64,000 bases of DNA from Vibrio amylolyticus (GTDB taxonomy: Bacteria; Pseudomonadota; Gammaproteobacteria; Enterobacterales; Vibrionaceae): assembly GCF_023145695.1 (NCBI RefSeq), contig NZ_JAJHVV010000004.1, positions 248,001 to 312,000 of the forward strand. The letters are read 5' to 3'. The notes beneath the pieces were generated by a model. It was not told where the DNA came from. It did not search any database and saw nothing but the letters and a program-made list of their open reading frames with translations. The translations under genes were made by a program, and so were the position numbers. Shown piece by piece: positions 26,454 through 35,860 of this stretch. Within the stretch, counting starts at the first letter, position 1. Each line of letters opens with the position of its first letter.

Positions 26454-26488
26454 AGCCAAGGGTTTATCTTATAGCTCTTGGCTTTTTT
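26454..26488 (+). terminator. intrinsic terminator of hldD
   Basis: AGCCAAG (26,454-26,460) pairs with CTTGGCT (26,477-26,483) and six Ts follow. It overlaps the longest possible reading frame of the next gene, which argues for a downstream start there. Confidence 0.85.
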
Positions 26489-26516
26489 ATTTCTGATGCC
26501 CGCTGAAGGTTTCCCT

Positions 26517-27473
26517 GTGACTAAAACACGCAACGATTACGATCCAAAAGCATATAACCCAACATTTCAACGCAACTTTCTTGCACCAAAGCACTGGGGA
26601 ACTTGGTTAGGGTTACTGTTCGGTTTACCATTAACACTGCTTCCAAACTCTACACGTGTTTCGGTTGCTCGTTTTGCTGCAAAAAAAATGTGCAAGAAGG
26701 AAAAAGGCTCAGTACAGAAAGCTCGCATTAACTTATCGCTCTGCTTTCCGGAAAAAAGTGAACAAGAACGAGAAAGAATTCTCGAAAAGTGCCTCACAAC
26801 TGCAGGCGCATTCCTGTTAGGTTTTCCAACAATAAGTCTTCGTAGTAAAAAGTGGCTAGAAAGAAACTCTGTTATTATTGGCTTAGAACACTTGCAAACG
26901 CTTCAGAGTGAAGACCAAAGTGCAATTTTGCTAGTGCCACATTCCTGGTGTATCGATATCCCGGCTATTCTACTCGCCTCACGCGGCCTACCAGTTTCAG
27001 CAATGGCAAATAGCCAAAAAAACCCTTTTACTGATTGGTTAATGCATAAGCAGAGAGTTCAGTATGGAGGTAGAGTCTATGACCGTAGTGGAGGTATTAA
27101 ACCTTTTATTAAGTCTGTAAAAGATGGCTACCTAGGCTATTACCTTCCGGATCAAGATCATGGGCCGGAACAAAGTGTATTTTCAGAATTTTTTGGCACA
27201 GAGAAAGCAACACTACCAGGGCTTGGAAAACTCGCTAAAGTTAGCCGAGCAAAAATTGTCCCTACCTTTGCTAGCTACAATATAGAGACAGGTAAATATG
27301 AAATTGAAATTAAAGCCCCTATCGATGACCTTTCAGGTGATGAATTCTTAGATGCCAGAGTGATGAATAAAGTCGTTGAAGACTTTGTAAATCCAAAGCC
27401 GGAACAATACATGTGGATCCTAAAGTTACTCAAAACTCGTCGAGATGGTGTGGATCCATATGTGGGATACTAG
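26517..27473 (+). CDS. lpxM: lipid A myristoyltransferase (LpxM/MsbB type)
   Basis: A member of the LpxL/LpxM acyltransferase family that adds a secondary acyl chain to Kdo2-lipid A at the inner membrane. The catalytic H-x4-D is in VPHSWCIDIP; AMANSQKNPFTDWLMHKQR and YYLPDQDHGPEQSVFSEFFG are LpxM-like. I choose GTG at 26,517 (318 residues) because GAAGG lies 8 nt upstream; ATG at 26,496 has no ribosome-binding site, and the longest frame (TTG 26,478) would start inside the hldD terminator. It differs clearly from the two LpxL-type proteins at 43,956 and 45,398. Confidence 0.88.
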   Translation: MTKTRNDYDPKAYNPTFQRNFLAPKHWGTWLGLLFGLPLTLLPNSTRVSVARFAAKKMCKKEKGSVQKARINLSLCFPEKSEQERERILEKCLTTAGAFLLGFPTISLRSKKWLERNSVIIGLEHLQTLQSEDQSAILLVPHSWCIDIPAILLASRGLPVSAMANSQKNPFTDWLMHKQRVQYGGRVYDRSGGIKPFIKSVKDGYLGYYLPDQDHGPEQSVFSEFFGTEKATLPGLGKLAKVSRAKIVPTFASYNIETGKYEIEIKAPIDDLSGDEFLDARVMNKVVEDFVNPKPEQYMWILKLLKTRRDGVDPYVGY

Positions 27474-27505
27474 CTTGAAAAACACAGCGAGATAGCAAAT
27501 CTATG

Positions 27506-27536
27506 GAGTTGCATACGAACGTACGCAACTCTTTTT
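27506..27536 (+). terminator. intrinsic terminator of lpxM
   Basis: GAGTTGC (27,506-27,512) pairs with GCAACTC (27,525-27,531), then five Ts. It sits between convergent lpxM and the GT4 gene. Confidence 0.8.
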
Positions 27537-27538
27537 AT

Positions 27539-28510
27539 TTATGCTTTTGAATATTTAAGTCGCTTAAACTCTGAGATTACATCACCAAGTGATGAATTAA
27601 GCACAACGCCACTCACTACCTTCTGGTACTTTTCTAAATAAGCGCGAGCCATTACATCTGCATTAAAAAGCTCTTTTGCATATTCGTGGCACTGAGCAGC
27701 ACTATATTGATTCGCATTAGCGACTGCGTCTACCAATTCAGATTCTTTGGCGGAAAGAAAACCTACATTAGCTGGCACAAGTTCAGGCAAAGATCCGTAA
27801 GGTGTACCAAATACAGGGCAGCCAAAGTACATACTCTCCGTAAGTGCTAAGCCAAATGGTTCATGCCATGTCACAGGGAATACCAACCCCTTCGATTGAG
27901 TCATTATTTTCGATTTCGTTGGATCATCAACCATGCCTAAAAAGCGTACATGCCTATCCAATGTTAGTCTAAAGCCCATCTTTAGATTTAATCGGTGTCC
28001 ACCTAGTACATCAAGCTGCTGTCCCGCTTTTTTAGTGATATTAATAGCACCCTGTACATTCTTGACTCGCCATGCTGCTTTACCTAAAAAGTGAAATCGC
28101 TCTCGAGCCGTCCTTAAATCGGGCTTAAGGTAGTTATCCCAGTTTAATCCATTGTATACATATGCTTCACCACCATGATTCCTTGCATGTTGTGACGATA
28201 CAAACACCGTGTTTGGGTTTATCGGTCCATCAGAGTTTCCATGCTGAGTCAAAATATATGGAACATCTAGCTCTTCAAAGTTTGAATGAAAATGAACAAC
28301 ATCGATCTCTTTAGGTAGTTGCGCCTGTAGGGGAATATCAGGCTGATACTCAACAACTTTCGCCCATTCACATTGAGTTCCCTTTCCCGCTAGCAGCGTT
28401 ACTTTATGCCCCAATAAATGTAAGGCATAAACAAGATCCCAAATAACCCTCTCTGTCCCACCATAATTCACGACAGGTAATGTGGCTCGGGTATACATTA
28501 AAATATTCAT
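27539..28510 (-). CDS. GT4-family LPS core glycosyltransferase
   Basis: A 323-residue GT-B retaining glycosyltransferase: N-terminal VNYGGTERVIWDLVYALHLLG (acceptor-side GGxE), middle FLGKAAWRVKNVQGAINI, and FPVTWHEPFGLALTESMYFGCPVFG, the E-x7-E donor-binding motif of GT4. It is the last gene of the minus-strand run that includes coaD, 6 bp after it. The location in the core locus argues for addition of a hexose to the LPS core; donor and acceptor are not determined. Confidence 0.88.
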   Translation of the reverse strand: MNILMYTRATLPVVNYGGTERVIWDLVYALHLLGHKVTLLAGKGTQCEWAKVVEYQPDIPLQAQLPKEIDVVHFHSNFEELDVPYILTQHGNSDGPINPNTVFVSSQHARNHGGEAYVYNGLNWDNYLKPDLRTARERFHFLGKAAWRVKNVQGAINITKKAGQQLDVLGGHRLNLKMGFRLTLDRHVRFLGMVDDPTKSKIMTQSKGLVFPVTWHEPFGLALTESMYFGCPVFGTPYGSLPELVPANVGFLSAKESELVDAVANANQYSAAQCHEYAKELFNADVMARAYLEKYQKVVSGVVLNSSLGDVISEFKRLKYSKA

Positions 28511-28516
28511 AAAGAC

Positions 28517-29005
28517 CTAGCTTTTTTGCGCTGTAACTTTGGCAAGTACCGCTTGATGAACGCACTCTGGAACAAATTGCTGTATTTCACCACCATGAAT
28601 AGCAACTTCACGCACTAATGTTGAAGATAGAAATGCATACTCTTCTGATGGAGTAAGGAACAAACTTTCTAATTCAGGCTTTAATCGACGATACATAGTG
28701 GTAAGACCAAACTCATACTCAAAATCCATGGTCGTTCTTAATCCACGCACTAAGATTGTTGCATTTTGATCTGATGCAAAATCAACTAATAACCCGCTAA
28801 ACCCACCGACAGAGACATTAGAAAGGTCTTTTGTCGTTTCTCTTAATAAGCCAACTCTTTCATCTAAGCTAAACAGGGTATTCTTGCTTGGGCTCGCTGC
28901 AACACCTATAACTAGATGGTCAAACATACTTGCTGCACGCTTGACGAGATCATAATGCCCATTTGTTACGGGATCGAATGTCCCAGGGTAAACTGCAATA
29001 CGCAT
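28517..29005 (-). CDS. coaD: phosphopantetheine adenylyltransferase
   Basis: The penultimate enzyme of coenzyme A synthesis, joining ATP and 4'-phosphopantetheine to dephospho-CoA. The 162 residues include [20 protein letters not shown] (T/HxGH nucleotidyl motif), [17 protein letters not shown] and [15 protein letters not shown], all diagnostic of CoaD. coaD (formerly kdtB) is habitually embedded in LPS core loci of gammaproteobacteria, as here between a GT4 and a GT9 gene; there is no functional reason beyond co-transcription. Confidence 0.97.
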   Translation of the reverse strand: MRIAVYPGTFDPVTNGHYDLVKRAASMFDHLVIGVAASPSKNTLFSLDERVGLLRETTKDLSNVSVGGFSGLLVDFASDQNATILVRGLRTTMDFEYEFGLTTMYRRLKPELESLFLTPSEEYAFLSSTLVREVAIHGGEIQQFVPECVHQAVLAKVTAQKS

Positions 29006-29025
29006 AAAAGGTCCTTAGTTTGGTA

Positions 29026-30090
29026 CTAATCTTGGTTAGTTGCATTCTCAACAGTAACTGACCGAAGTACTAATACTCGCTCTAGTTGTTCTATAACTTG
29101 TTCTAATTCTATTTTCTGCATCAGATCACTGCCTTTCACTCTAGCCCCCCAATGCACGTTTTCCAACGGTTCACCGTATTGCTCTTCAGCAACCTGTTTA
29201 TAAACTGAAACCGTATAACCTAAACTATTATAGGGACCGGTTCTATGAGGATTACTATGCGCATACAAACCAATCACAGGTGTTCCTTGTGTCGTTGCAA
29301 TATGAGCAGGGCCTGAATCAGGGGCAATAACAACCTCGGCCTTTTTCAATACAGCAGTTAACTGCTTAAGAGATGTTTTTCCAATTAAGTTGATCGCTGG
29401 AGATTGCATAGCTTGCTCTATCTTCGTTGCGAGAGTTCTCTCTCTATCGGTTGGCCCACCACACAGTATAACTTGTAACCCCAAATGATAAGCATGATCA
29501 GCTAGTTGTGCATAGCGTTCAGTTAACCAATTACGCTCATCCTTGCTTGCTGCCGGACTAATAACAACATAAGGCTGATGAGAAAGCTCATTAGCTAACG
29601 TACTATCTTTTTCACTAATAGGAATAGACCAAGATGGTGATTGCTTTTTACAGCCCAGAAATTGAGAAAACTGAGCAAAATTATCGAGGACATGGGGGGC
29701 CTTAGTGTGGGGGAGCTTTTTATTTGTGAACAACCATTGACCTTCTTTCGCTCGTGACCAACTAAAGCCAAGCTTAGTTTTCGCCTTTATTCCCAGCGTT
29801 AAGATACTTGCACGTAAAGCGACTTGCATATGTAACAAATAATCAAACCTGTGGTTTTTAAGCTCAGCCCAAACATCTCGCATACCTTTAAAGCCTTGCT
29901 TCTTATCAAAGACCACAACTTTTATACCAGGGAGATCGCCTAGAAGTTGAGCTTCTACTTTCCCCATCACCCAGGTAATCCTGCATTGAGGATAAGTTGA
30001 TTGGATCTGCTGTACTGCAGAAAGAGCATGGCAAACATCACCAATCGCAGAGAGGCGAACAATACAAATTGAGTGAATCGAATCCATCAT
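29026..30090 (-). CDS. GT9 heptosyltransferase (heptosyltransferase I-like)
   Basis: A 354-residue ADP-heptose:LPS heptosyltransferase-family protein. It begins ICIVRLSAIGDVCHALSAVQ, has LLHMQVALRASILTLGIKAK, VISPAASKDERNWLTERYAQ and AEVVIAPDSGPAHIATTQGTP, the DSGxxH donor motif of GT9. In this locus, with waaF present separately, it is the best candidate for the first heptose addition to Kdo (WaaC/OpsX-like). It overlaps the GT2 gene by 4 bp. Confident in the family, less so in the exact step. Confidence 0.88.
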   Translation of the reverse strand: MMDSIHSICIVRLSAIGDVCHALSAVQQIQSTYPQCRITWVMGKVEAQLLGDLPGIKVVVFDKKQGFKGMRDVWAELKNHRFDYLLHMQVALRASILTLGIKAKTKLGFSWSRAKEGQWLFTNKKLPHTKAPHVLDNFAQFSQFLGCKKQSPSWSIPISEKDSTLANELSHQPYVVISPAASKDERNWLTERYAQLADHAYHLGLQVILCGGPTDRERTLATKIEQAMQSPAINLIGKTSLKQLTAVLKKAEVVIAPDSGPAHIATTQGTPVIGLYAHSNPHRTGPYNSLGYTVSVYKQVAEEQYGEPLENVHWGARVKGSDLMQKIELEQVIEQLERVLVLRSVTVENATNQD

Positions 30091-30881
30091 TCTTCCTTCA
30101 AGAACCTATCAATACCTTTATCACACCTTGTAAGCTTATTAAGGACCGTATTCTTAAAGATACGATCATTCTTCTCTAATGACTCTCTTGGGTTCTCTTT
30201 GTGATACAAGTGGATTCCTGCTGCAGAAAACTTTAAATAAAGTCGATCTAAACCCAGATGGAGTAGCCGATATACAAACTCACTATCTTCACGCCCCCAA
30301 CCTACAAACTCATTATTAAACCCATTTACAGATAAAGCGTCTTCACGCCAAAAAGACATATTACAACTGCGAGTCGACTTATCTACATTCCAAATACGTG
30401 ACGTCAGTTTAGAAAGCAGTCTATTTCTAAGCATGTTTTTTCTGTTTTTTATTCCACTGTCAAAGAAGCTCGGCATAATATCTTTTGATATCAAACGTTG
30501 AGAGTTAGCCTCATTTAAAATAACTCTGCCTCCTTGAATAAATTGACCTTTCTTTGATGCATTAAGATGATCTTTTACAAAATGTTGGGGAAGATATATA
30601 TCGCCATCAATAATGATGATGTAATCAGAACTGGCTTTAGCAATTGCTCGGTTTCTACTTTCAGCAGCTCTAAAGCCTTCATCAGGTTGCCAACTATGGA
30701 TAATAGGGACTGGAAAGGTTTGCTGATAACTCATTACCAGCTCTTTAGTATCCCTTCGAGAACCATCATCAGCAATAATGACCTCATTGGGCAACAAGGT
30801 TTGCTCTTTAATACTACGAAGAACAGCACCGAGCGCCTCTTTCCAATTGTATGTGGTAATAATCAAGCTAACACTGGTCAT
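30087..30881 (-). CDS. GT2-family glycosyltransferase
   Basis: A 264-residue GT-A enzyme: SLIITTYNWKEALGAVLRSI, EVIIADDGSRRDT, GFRAAESRNRAIAKASSDYI, the DxD segment IIIDGDIYLP, then NMSFWREDALSVNGFNNEFV followed by GWGREDSEFVYRL, the C-terminal galactosyltransferase-like ED motif. It lies between two GT9 genes in the core run. It may add a sugar to the heptose region; the specificity is not readable. Confidence 0.9.
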   Translation of the reverse strand: MTSVSLIITTYNWKEALGAVLRSIKEQTLLPNEVIIADDGSRRDTKELVMSYQQTFPVPIIHSWQPDEGFRAAESRNRAIAKASSDYIIIIDGDIYLPQHFVKDHLNASKKGQFIQGGRVILNEANSQRLISKDIMPSFFDSGIKNRKNMLRNRLLSKLTSRIWNVDKSTRSCNMSFWREDALSVNGFNNEFVGWGREDSEFVYRLLHLGLDRLYLKFSAAGIHLYHKENPRESLEKNDRIFKNTVLNKLTRCDKGIDRFLKEE

Positions 30882-30882
30882 G

Positions 30883-31998
30883 TCACTTTATTCCTTGATG
30901 GTAATGAATCGACTTAACGACACTTTCAAACACTTCATTGGGGGAAATATCAGATAAGCATGGCGATACTTGCTTCTCATCTGTGCGACATGCCCCGTAT
31001 CCACATGGCACACAGCTACGGGTTGACTGTAAAATAGTCACATTCCCTAGAACTTGCCTACGAACTCCATTTCTATATGGCTGTTTTTCGTATTCATTGA
31101 TCGACATTCGATATGGCCAGGGAGCCCACATACTCGCAGCTGCGACACTAATGATGCATATAATTGGAACGTTATGTCCAGATGCGAGATGTGTAATTCC
31201 ACTGTCTGCACCTATATAGCCTTGACTACTCTTAATCAAACTTGAAGTTTGCGCGATTGATAGCGAACCACTTAAGTTAACAATGTTATCGCTTGGGGAT
31301 AAACTTGCCATTAACTCAGAAAGTAGATTTTCATCACGCGCAGAAGGCGATCCTGTCAGCACTATCTTATGCCCTGAAATCTCTAGTCTCTCTATAAGCT
31401 CTTTCCAAGAAGACACTGGCCACTGCTTTACTTGGTTAGAGGAAGGGCAATGAATGACTATATAATTCTTAGGTAAACTTGGAAGTTCATCATTCTCGGG
31501 GGCTATAACCGCCATTTCATCATCTAGCGAAAGTGGTGAGAGCAAACTAAAATTTCGAATAATTCGATGCTCTTCATTGCTAGATTCAAAGACCGTATGT
31601 TCAGAAAACAGCCTACTGGTTCGCCACCCCTCTGAGTCACCTTCATTAACCACTCTTGAGCGCCAGCTTCCTTTACTCAACCACTTACTAAATAGCATTG
31701 CATAAATCTCTGACTTTCCCGAAGGTTTGTCGTTAATAACCCAGTCATACTGATAGAAATTATCTTTTAGCAGTTTAAGGCTTTCAACTAGCTTGGGCTT
31801 GCTTCCTACTGTAATTAAATTATTTAAATCTGTGTTCCCAGCTAGTGCTAACTTACCACTAACAGTCACCAAAGCATCGATTTGAGTGTCTGGATACGCC
31901 AATCTGAGTTTACGTATCATACACGTCGCTAATAAAGTGTCACCGATATAGCGCGTTAGTACAAAAAGGACTTTAGAGGGTGCAAGCTGCGAAGGCAT
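30883..31998 (-). CDS. GT9-family (heptosyltransferase-like) glycosyltransferase
   Basis: A 371-residue GT9 protein: VLFVLTRYIGDTLLATCMIR, WVINDKPSGKSE, VIHCPSSNQVKQWPVSSWKEL and GYIGADSGITHLASGHNVPI (DSGxxH). CVPCGYGACRTDEKQ near the C-terminus is a Cys-rich loop also seen in WaaQ/WaaF-like members. It is the first gene of its minus-strand group and is divergent from kdkA with 75 bp between. It could be a third heptosyltransferase (WaaQ-like). Confidence 0.86.
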   Translation of the reverse strand: MPSQLAPSKVLFVLTRYIGDTLLATCMIRKLRLAYPDTQIDALVTVSGKLALAGNTDLNNLITVGSKPKLVESLKLLKDNFYQYDWVINDKPSGKSEIYAMLFSKWLSKGSWRSRVVNEGDSEGWRTSRLFSEHTVFESSNEEHRIIRNFSLLSPLSLDDEMAVIAPENDELPSLPKNYIVIHCPSSNQVKQWPVSSWKELIERLEISGHKIVLTGSPSARDENLLSELMASLSPSDNIVNLSGSLSIAQTSSLIKSSQGYIGADSGITHLASGHNVPIICIISVAAASMWAPWPYRMSINEYEKQPYRNGVRRQVLGNVTILQSTRSCVPCGYGACRTDEKQVSPCLSDISPNEVFESVVKSIHYHQGIK

Positions 31999-32073
31999 AA
32001 CCAGTTACTATAACCAAAAAGAGAATACTGATAGTATGCCATAAGCATGTAGGCAAAAACTAATGAACGAGTC

Positions 32074-32766
32074 ATGATCAAGCAAACACGAACCTCTAAA
32101 GGCATAATCTGGAGCGTTAATTCAGAAAGTTGGGACGATAAGCATTTTGAGCCGTCCTACTGGCAATCAAAAAACAAAGTAATAGGCAGCGCCAAGGGAA
32201 GAGGCACTACATGGTTTGTAGAGCATGAAAACCAACAGCTTGCTTTACGCCACTATTACAGAGGCGGTTTTTTTGGCAAACTTATCCAAAATACGTTTCT
32301 ATATACTGGTGAAAAGAACCTTAGGCCGCTAAAAGAGCTAAAGACCCTACACCACCTCGCCAGGTACGGTGTTAATGTCCCCGAGCCAATCGGAGCCAGA
32401 ATAGTTAAGCAAAGTATCGGTTATACCTGTGATATTTTGACGAAAAAAATTCAAAATGCTCAGGACCTTTCCAAACTTCTCTCATCGAATGAACTGCCTG
32501 AGTCTATGTATTCAAGAATAGGTCAAGAAATCAGAAAGATGCATGATTCAGGGGTTAATCACACCGATCTAAATATCCATAATATTTTAGTTGATAGCAC
32601 TGCTAAGGTTTGGATTATTGATTTTGATAAATGCAGTCAAAGAGAGGGTGATTCATGGAAATCTGACAACCTTAAACGATTATTACGCTCATTTAACAAA
32701 GAGCAAACTGCTATTAGATGGACTACAAGTAATTGGCAACATTTGCTCAATGGTTATTACAATTAA
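32074..32766 (+). CDS. kdkA: 3-deoxy-D-manno-octulosonic acid kinase
   Basis: A 230-residue kinase that phosphorylates the single Kdo residue of vibrio/Haemophilus-type LPS using ATP. It has ALRHYYRGGFFGKLIQNTF near the N-terminus, as in KdkA, the catalytic loop SGVNHTDLNIHNILVD (H-x-D-L-x4-N) and VWIIDFDKC (DFD). It is the only plus-strand gene between 27.5 and 41.9 kb and its end overlaps the convergent GT25 gene by 4 bp. Confidence 0.93.
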   Translation: MIKQTRTSKGIIWSVNSESWDDKHFEPSYWQSKNKVIGSAKGRGTTWFVEHENQQLALRHYYRGGFFGKLIQNTFLYTGEKNLRPLKELKTLHHLARYGVNVPEPIGARIVKQSIGYTCDILTKKIQNAQDLSKLLSSNELPESMYSRIGQEIRKMHDSGVNHTDLNIHNILVDSTAKVWIIDFDKCSQREGDSWKSDNLKRLLRSFNKEQTAIRWTTSNWQHLLNGYYN

Positions 32767-33503
32767 TATTTAGTGATATTTTTAAAGTGTGCAAGGTGCT
32801 TTGCTTTTAAATTACTTAATATATGCTTCTTATAGTTATCTTTAAACCAAGCTCTAAATGCAGTATAAAAACCAGCCTTTCTTCCACTTAACTCGCTATC
32901 AAATAAACCACTTTTGCTACCTTGCTTGACCAAAGGTGGATGAACCCAAAACAGGTTGTACCCTAATAGGTGCCTTAGTTTACCAAGAGTTGTATCAATA
33001 GGGGCATCTTGAGTATATGACTCAACATACGTTACTACTGCCTCTGCCATAGAGTAATCATAAATCAAGCCACCAGCTAACTTATTAACCTCGCATAAAT
33101 AGAGTTTTTGTTTTGGAACTCGAATACTCACAGGTACTAAGCTAGATGCCTCTTCAATATTAACCAAGTACTTTGATTGCTTCCTTAACTCCAAAGAAAT
33201 CAAAGAGAGCTGATCTAAAAAGTCAGGCTCCAACAAAGCATCATCTTCTAAAACCAAGACTTGTGGGATTTTTTCTTCGACTACCCTCTTCATCACAAGG
33301 TAATGCTTATAGAAGCAGGACTTTTCTGGCAAACTCATTGATTCACCGAAAAAGTGATTACGAATATCATCACTGAGATCATCGATATCACCACGTAGCA
33401 TATATTCATAATCGGTAATACCACGCTCTGGTAGATGACTATCTATATGTTTTCGACGATCTTCATAACCTTTACTTACATGAATGACAAATGTTTTAAT
33501 CAT
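32763..33503 (-). CDS. GT25-family glycosyltransferase
   Basis: The 246 residues match the LPS galactosyltransferase/GT25 family: TFVIHVSKGYEDRRKHI, LRGDIDDLSDDIR, SCFYKHYLVMKRVVEEKIPQ and VLVLEDDALLEPDFLDQL (the EDD motif), then GGLIYDYSMAEAVV and FWVHPPLVKQG. It directly follows waaA (stop and start share a base) and should decorate the core; the sugar is unknown. Confidence 0.88.
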   Translation of the reverse strand: MIKTFVIHVSKGYEDRRKHIDSHLPERGITDYEYMLRGDIDDLSDDIRNHFFGESMSLPEKSCFYKHYLVMKRVVEEKIPQVLVLEDDALLEPDFLDQLSLISLELRKQSKYLVNIEEASSLVPVSIRVPKQKLYLCEVNKLAGGLIYDYSMAEAVVTYVESYTQDAPIDTTLGKLRHLLGYNLFWVHPPLVKQGSKSGLFDSELSGRKAGFYTAFRAWFKDNYKKHILSNLKAKHLAHFKNITKY

Positions 33504-34801
33504 TATGAACTCTTAGAAATTACTTGCTCAATTGTATTAAGTGTACGTTGAAGTGCACCTTGATTTTTCTGTACTATATCATAGCCATGCTGACCCATTG
33601 ATGCCATTTTCCGCGAATCAGAAAACAGAGACGTGACCAAGCTGGCTAGCTCTTCAGAAGATGAGACTACGCTTAGAGCATTATGAGAGATTAACTGATT
33701 AGCAAGATCAGAAAAGTTAAAGTAACTTGGCCCAGTTAAACAGGGTTTACTCAAAAGCGCTGGCTCAATAAAGTTATGGCCGCCAACTTTATTTCCAATA
33801 AGGCTTCCTCCCATAAACACTAAATCGCTCGCTGCTAGTAACACCATCATTTCGCCCATAGTATCACCTAAATATACATCAACTTTTTCACTAATCGCAT
33901 CGTTACTGTCAGTTCGACGACTAATCGTCAATCCACTTTCTCCGACTAATTTTGCTACCTGATTAAATCGTTCTGGGTGGCGTGGTACTATAACTAGCAA
34001 TAGTTCCGGGGCGTGTTTTTTCGCAAGATTATAAGCCTTGATAATCAGCTCATCTTCGCCTTGATGTGTGCTTGCTGCAATCCAAACTTTACGCTCTAAC
34101 CCTAATACAGAGCGCAAAGCTTTCCCTTTAACTAAGATTCTCTCATCTAAACTTACATCGTATTTTATTGATCCTGTAACCTTAACCTTATCAAGTCCTG
34201 ATACAAGAGAGTTGAATCGACCTTTATCATCATTATGGACAGTCAAAATCATTTGAAGGTTATTAAGTGCTGGTGAGATCAACTTTCGAAACTTCTTATA
34301 GTTCGCTTCCGATTTTTCAGACAAGCGTCCATTAATAAGTACAATAGGTACGTTATGTTTAGACACGTTATGAAGGGTATTGGGCCAAATCTCAGTCTCG
34401 ACAATGATAAATAGATCTGGCTGAATAATTTTCAAAAAACGGTTAATACACCAACTAAAATCTATCGGCATATATCGATGAACTATATTACCTTCTAAAT
34501 TGACCACCTGCTCTGCGCCCGTAGATGTTGTTGTTGTGACCAAGATTCTTTTATGTGGGTACAATATTTGTATGCGTTCAAGAAGCACCTTACTTGCCAG
34601 AACCTCACCAACAGATACGGCATGCAACCATATAACCCCTTCTCGCCTTTCATCTAAGTCTGGTGTATAACCAAAGTGTTCCTTCCATCGCTCGCCAAAT
34701 ATTGGTTTATTCGGCTTTTTCCGATACAAGCCCCATAATAAAATTGGGCTAACCAAAGCAAGTGCCAATGTATAAAGCCAACGGATCATTGTTCCTGCCA
34801 T
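33503..34801 (-). CDS. waaA: 3-deoxy-D-manno-octulosonic acid transferase
   Basis: A 432-residue Kdo transferase (KdtA) acting at the cytoplasmic face of the inner membrane on lipid IVA. Features: N-terminal membrane anchor (IRWLYTLALALVSPILLWGL), KPIFGERWKEHFGY, VIWLHAVSVGEVLASKVLL (acceptor-side E), FIIVETEIWPNTLHN, VWIAASTHQGEDELI, VFMGGSLIGNKVGGHNFIEP. ATG at 34,801 has AAGG 9 nt upstream; an internal ATG four codons in is possible. The single kdkA-type kinase suggests mono-Kdo addition. Confidence 0.96.
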   Translation of the reverse strand: MAGTMIRWLYTLALALVSPILLWGLYRKKPNKPIFGERWKEHFGYTPDLDERREGVIWLHAVSVGEVLASKVLLERIQILYPHKRILVTTTTSTGAEQVVNLEGNIVHRYMPIDFSWCINRFLKIIQPDLFIIVETEIWPNTLHNVSKHNVPIVLINGRLSEKSEANYKKFRKLISPALNNLQMILTVHNDDKGRFNSLVSGLDKVKVTGSIKYDVSLDERILVKGKALRSVLGLERKVWIAASTHQGEDELIIKAYNLAKKHAPELLLVIVPRHPERFNQVAKLVGESGLTISRRTDSNDAISEKVDVYLGDTMGEMMVLLAASDLVFMGGSLIGNKVGGHNFIEPALLSKPCLTGPSYFNFSDLANQLISHNALSVVSSSEELASLVTSLFSDSRKMASMGQHGYDIVQKNQGALQRTLNTIEQVISKSS

Positions 34802-34812
34802 ACTAGCTAACC

Positions 34813-35856
34813 TTAAGTAATAACATCGAATTGTTTAACTGCGCCAATCACTCTTTCCGGTAGAAGTTCAACTAAGCACTTCATATGTTGCTTTGGACAA
34901 ACGCGTTCGAAACAAGGACGGCAATCAATATCAGTATTTAAAACAGATAACTTATCAGTTAGTGGTGGAGTATAATTTGGTGAGCTCGACCCATAAACAG
35001 CAACTACATTACAGCCTACTGCTGCTGCTACATGCATTAAACCAGAATCATTACTAATGACCGTTCTGCATGCTCCTATCAGATCAACAGCTTGGATTAG
35101 ACTTGTATTGCCAGCAAGGTTATAACAATGCTCCTGGTTAGCCTCATCAACCTGAGCAATAATCTTTGATGTAACTTCTCTGTCCTTTCCTGAACCAAAT
35201 AGCCACACTTGGTAACCAAGATTAATCATTTCAGTTGCGACTGTAGAAAAATGATTGTCAGGCCAGCGTTTTGCAGGGCCAAACTCAGCTCCTGGACATA
35301 ACCCTAAAATAGGACGTTGCTTATTTAATCCAAATTCGCTCATCGCCTCAAATTGGCTAGTATCAATAACATCAAGTTTTGGGTAGGGTAAATTTACGAG
35401 TTCGCCTAAACACCCACTCCCAATCATTTTTTGTTTTGAATGAGCAAGCGCAACATATCGCTCGAGCATAAACTGGAAAGATTTCTTGTTAGTACGGATA
35501 TCGTTGAGCAATCCATAACGCATCTCTCCTTTCCATCCAATACGTTTTGGAATTTTTGCAAACCAAGGAATCAGTGCTGACTTAGCAGAATTCGGTAATA
35601 TATACGCTGCATCGTATTTTTCTTCTCTCAAAGATTTCCCCAATGCATAGCGTGTTTGCAGATCAAATTGCCCATGCCCAAGGGGCATTTCTAAAGCAGA
35701 GTTAACTTCCGGCATGCGCTCTAAAATAGGTTTGCACCATAGCGGAGCTAATACATCTATTTGAGCATTTGGGTGTTGCTTCTTAAGCTCAATGTAAAGC
35801 CCTTGAGACATAACCATGTCGCCTACCCAAGAAGGGCCAATTACCAGTATGTTCAT
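34813..35856 (-). CDS. waaF: ADP-heptose:LPS heptosyltransferase II
   Basis: A 347-residue GT9 protein beginning MNILVIGPSWVGDMVMSQGL, the WaaF hallmark. It has YILPNSAKSALIPWFAKIPK, LGLCPGAEFGPAKRWPDNHF and VISNDSGLMHVAAAVGCNVV, and a C-terminal CRPCFERVCPKQHMKCL. I choose ATG 35,856, which leaves 4 bp after the GT90 stop and gives the family length; longer in-frame starts at 35,877 and 35,895 would overlap that gene. It adds the second heptose of the inner core. Confidence 0.96.
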   Translation of the reverse strand: MNILVIGPSWVGDMVMSQGLYIELKKQHPNAQIDVLAPLWCKPILERMPEVNSALEMPLGHGQFDLQTRYALGKSLREEKYDAAYILPNSAKSALIPWFAKIPKRIGWKGEMRYGLLNDIRTNKKSFQFMLERYVALAHSKQKMIGSGCLGELVNLPYPKLDVIDTSQFEAMSEFGLNKQRPILGLCPGAEFGPAKRWPDNHFSTVATEMINLGYQVWLFGSGKDREVTSKIIAQVDEANQEHCYNLAGNTSLIQAVDLIGACRTVISNDSGLMHVAAAVGCNVVAVYGSSSPNYTPPLTDKLSVLNTDIDCRPCFERVCPKQHMKCLVELLPERVIGAVKQFDVIT

Positions 35857-35860
35857 CGTA

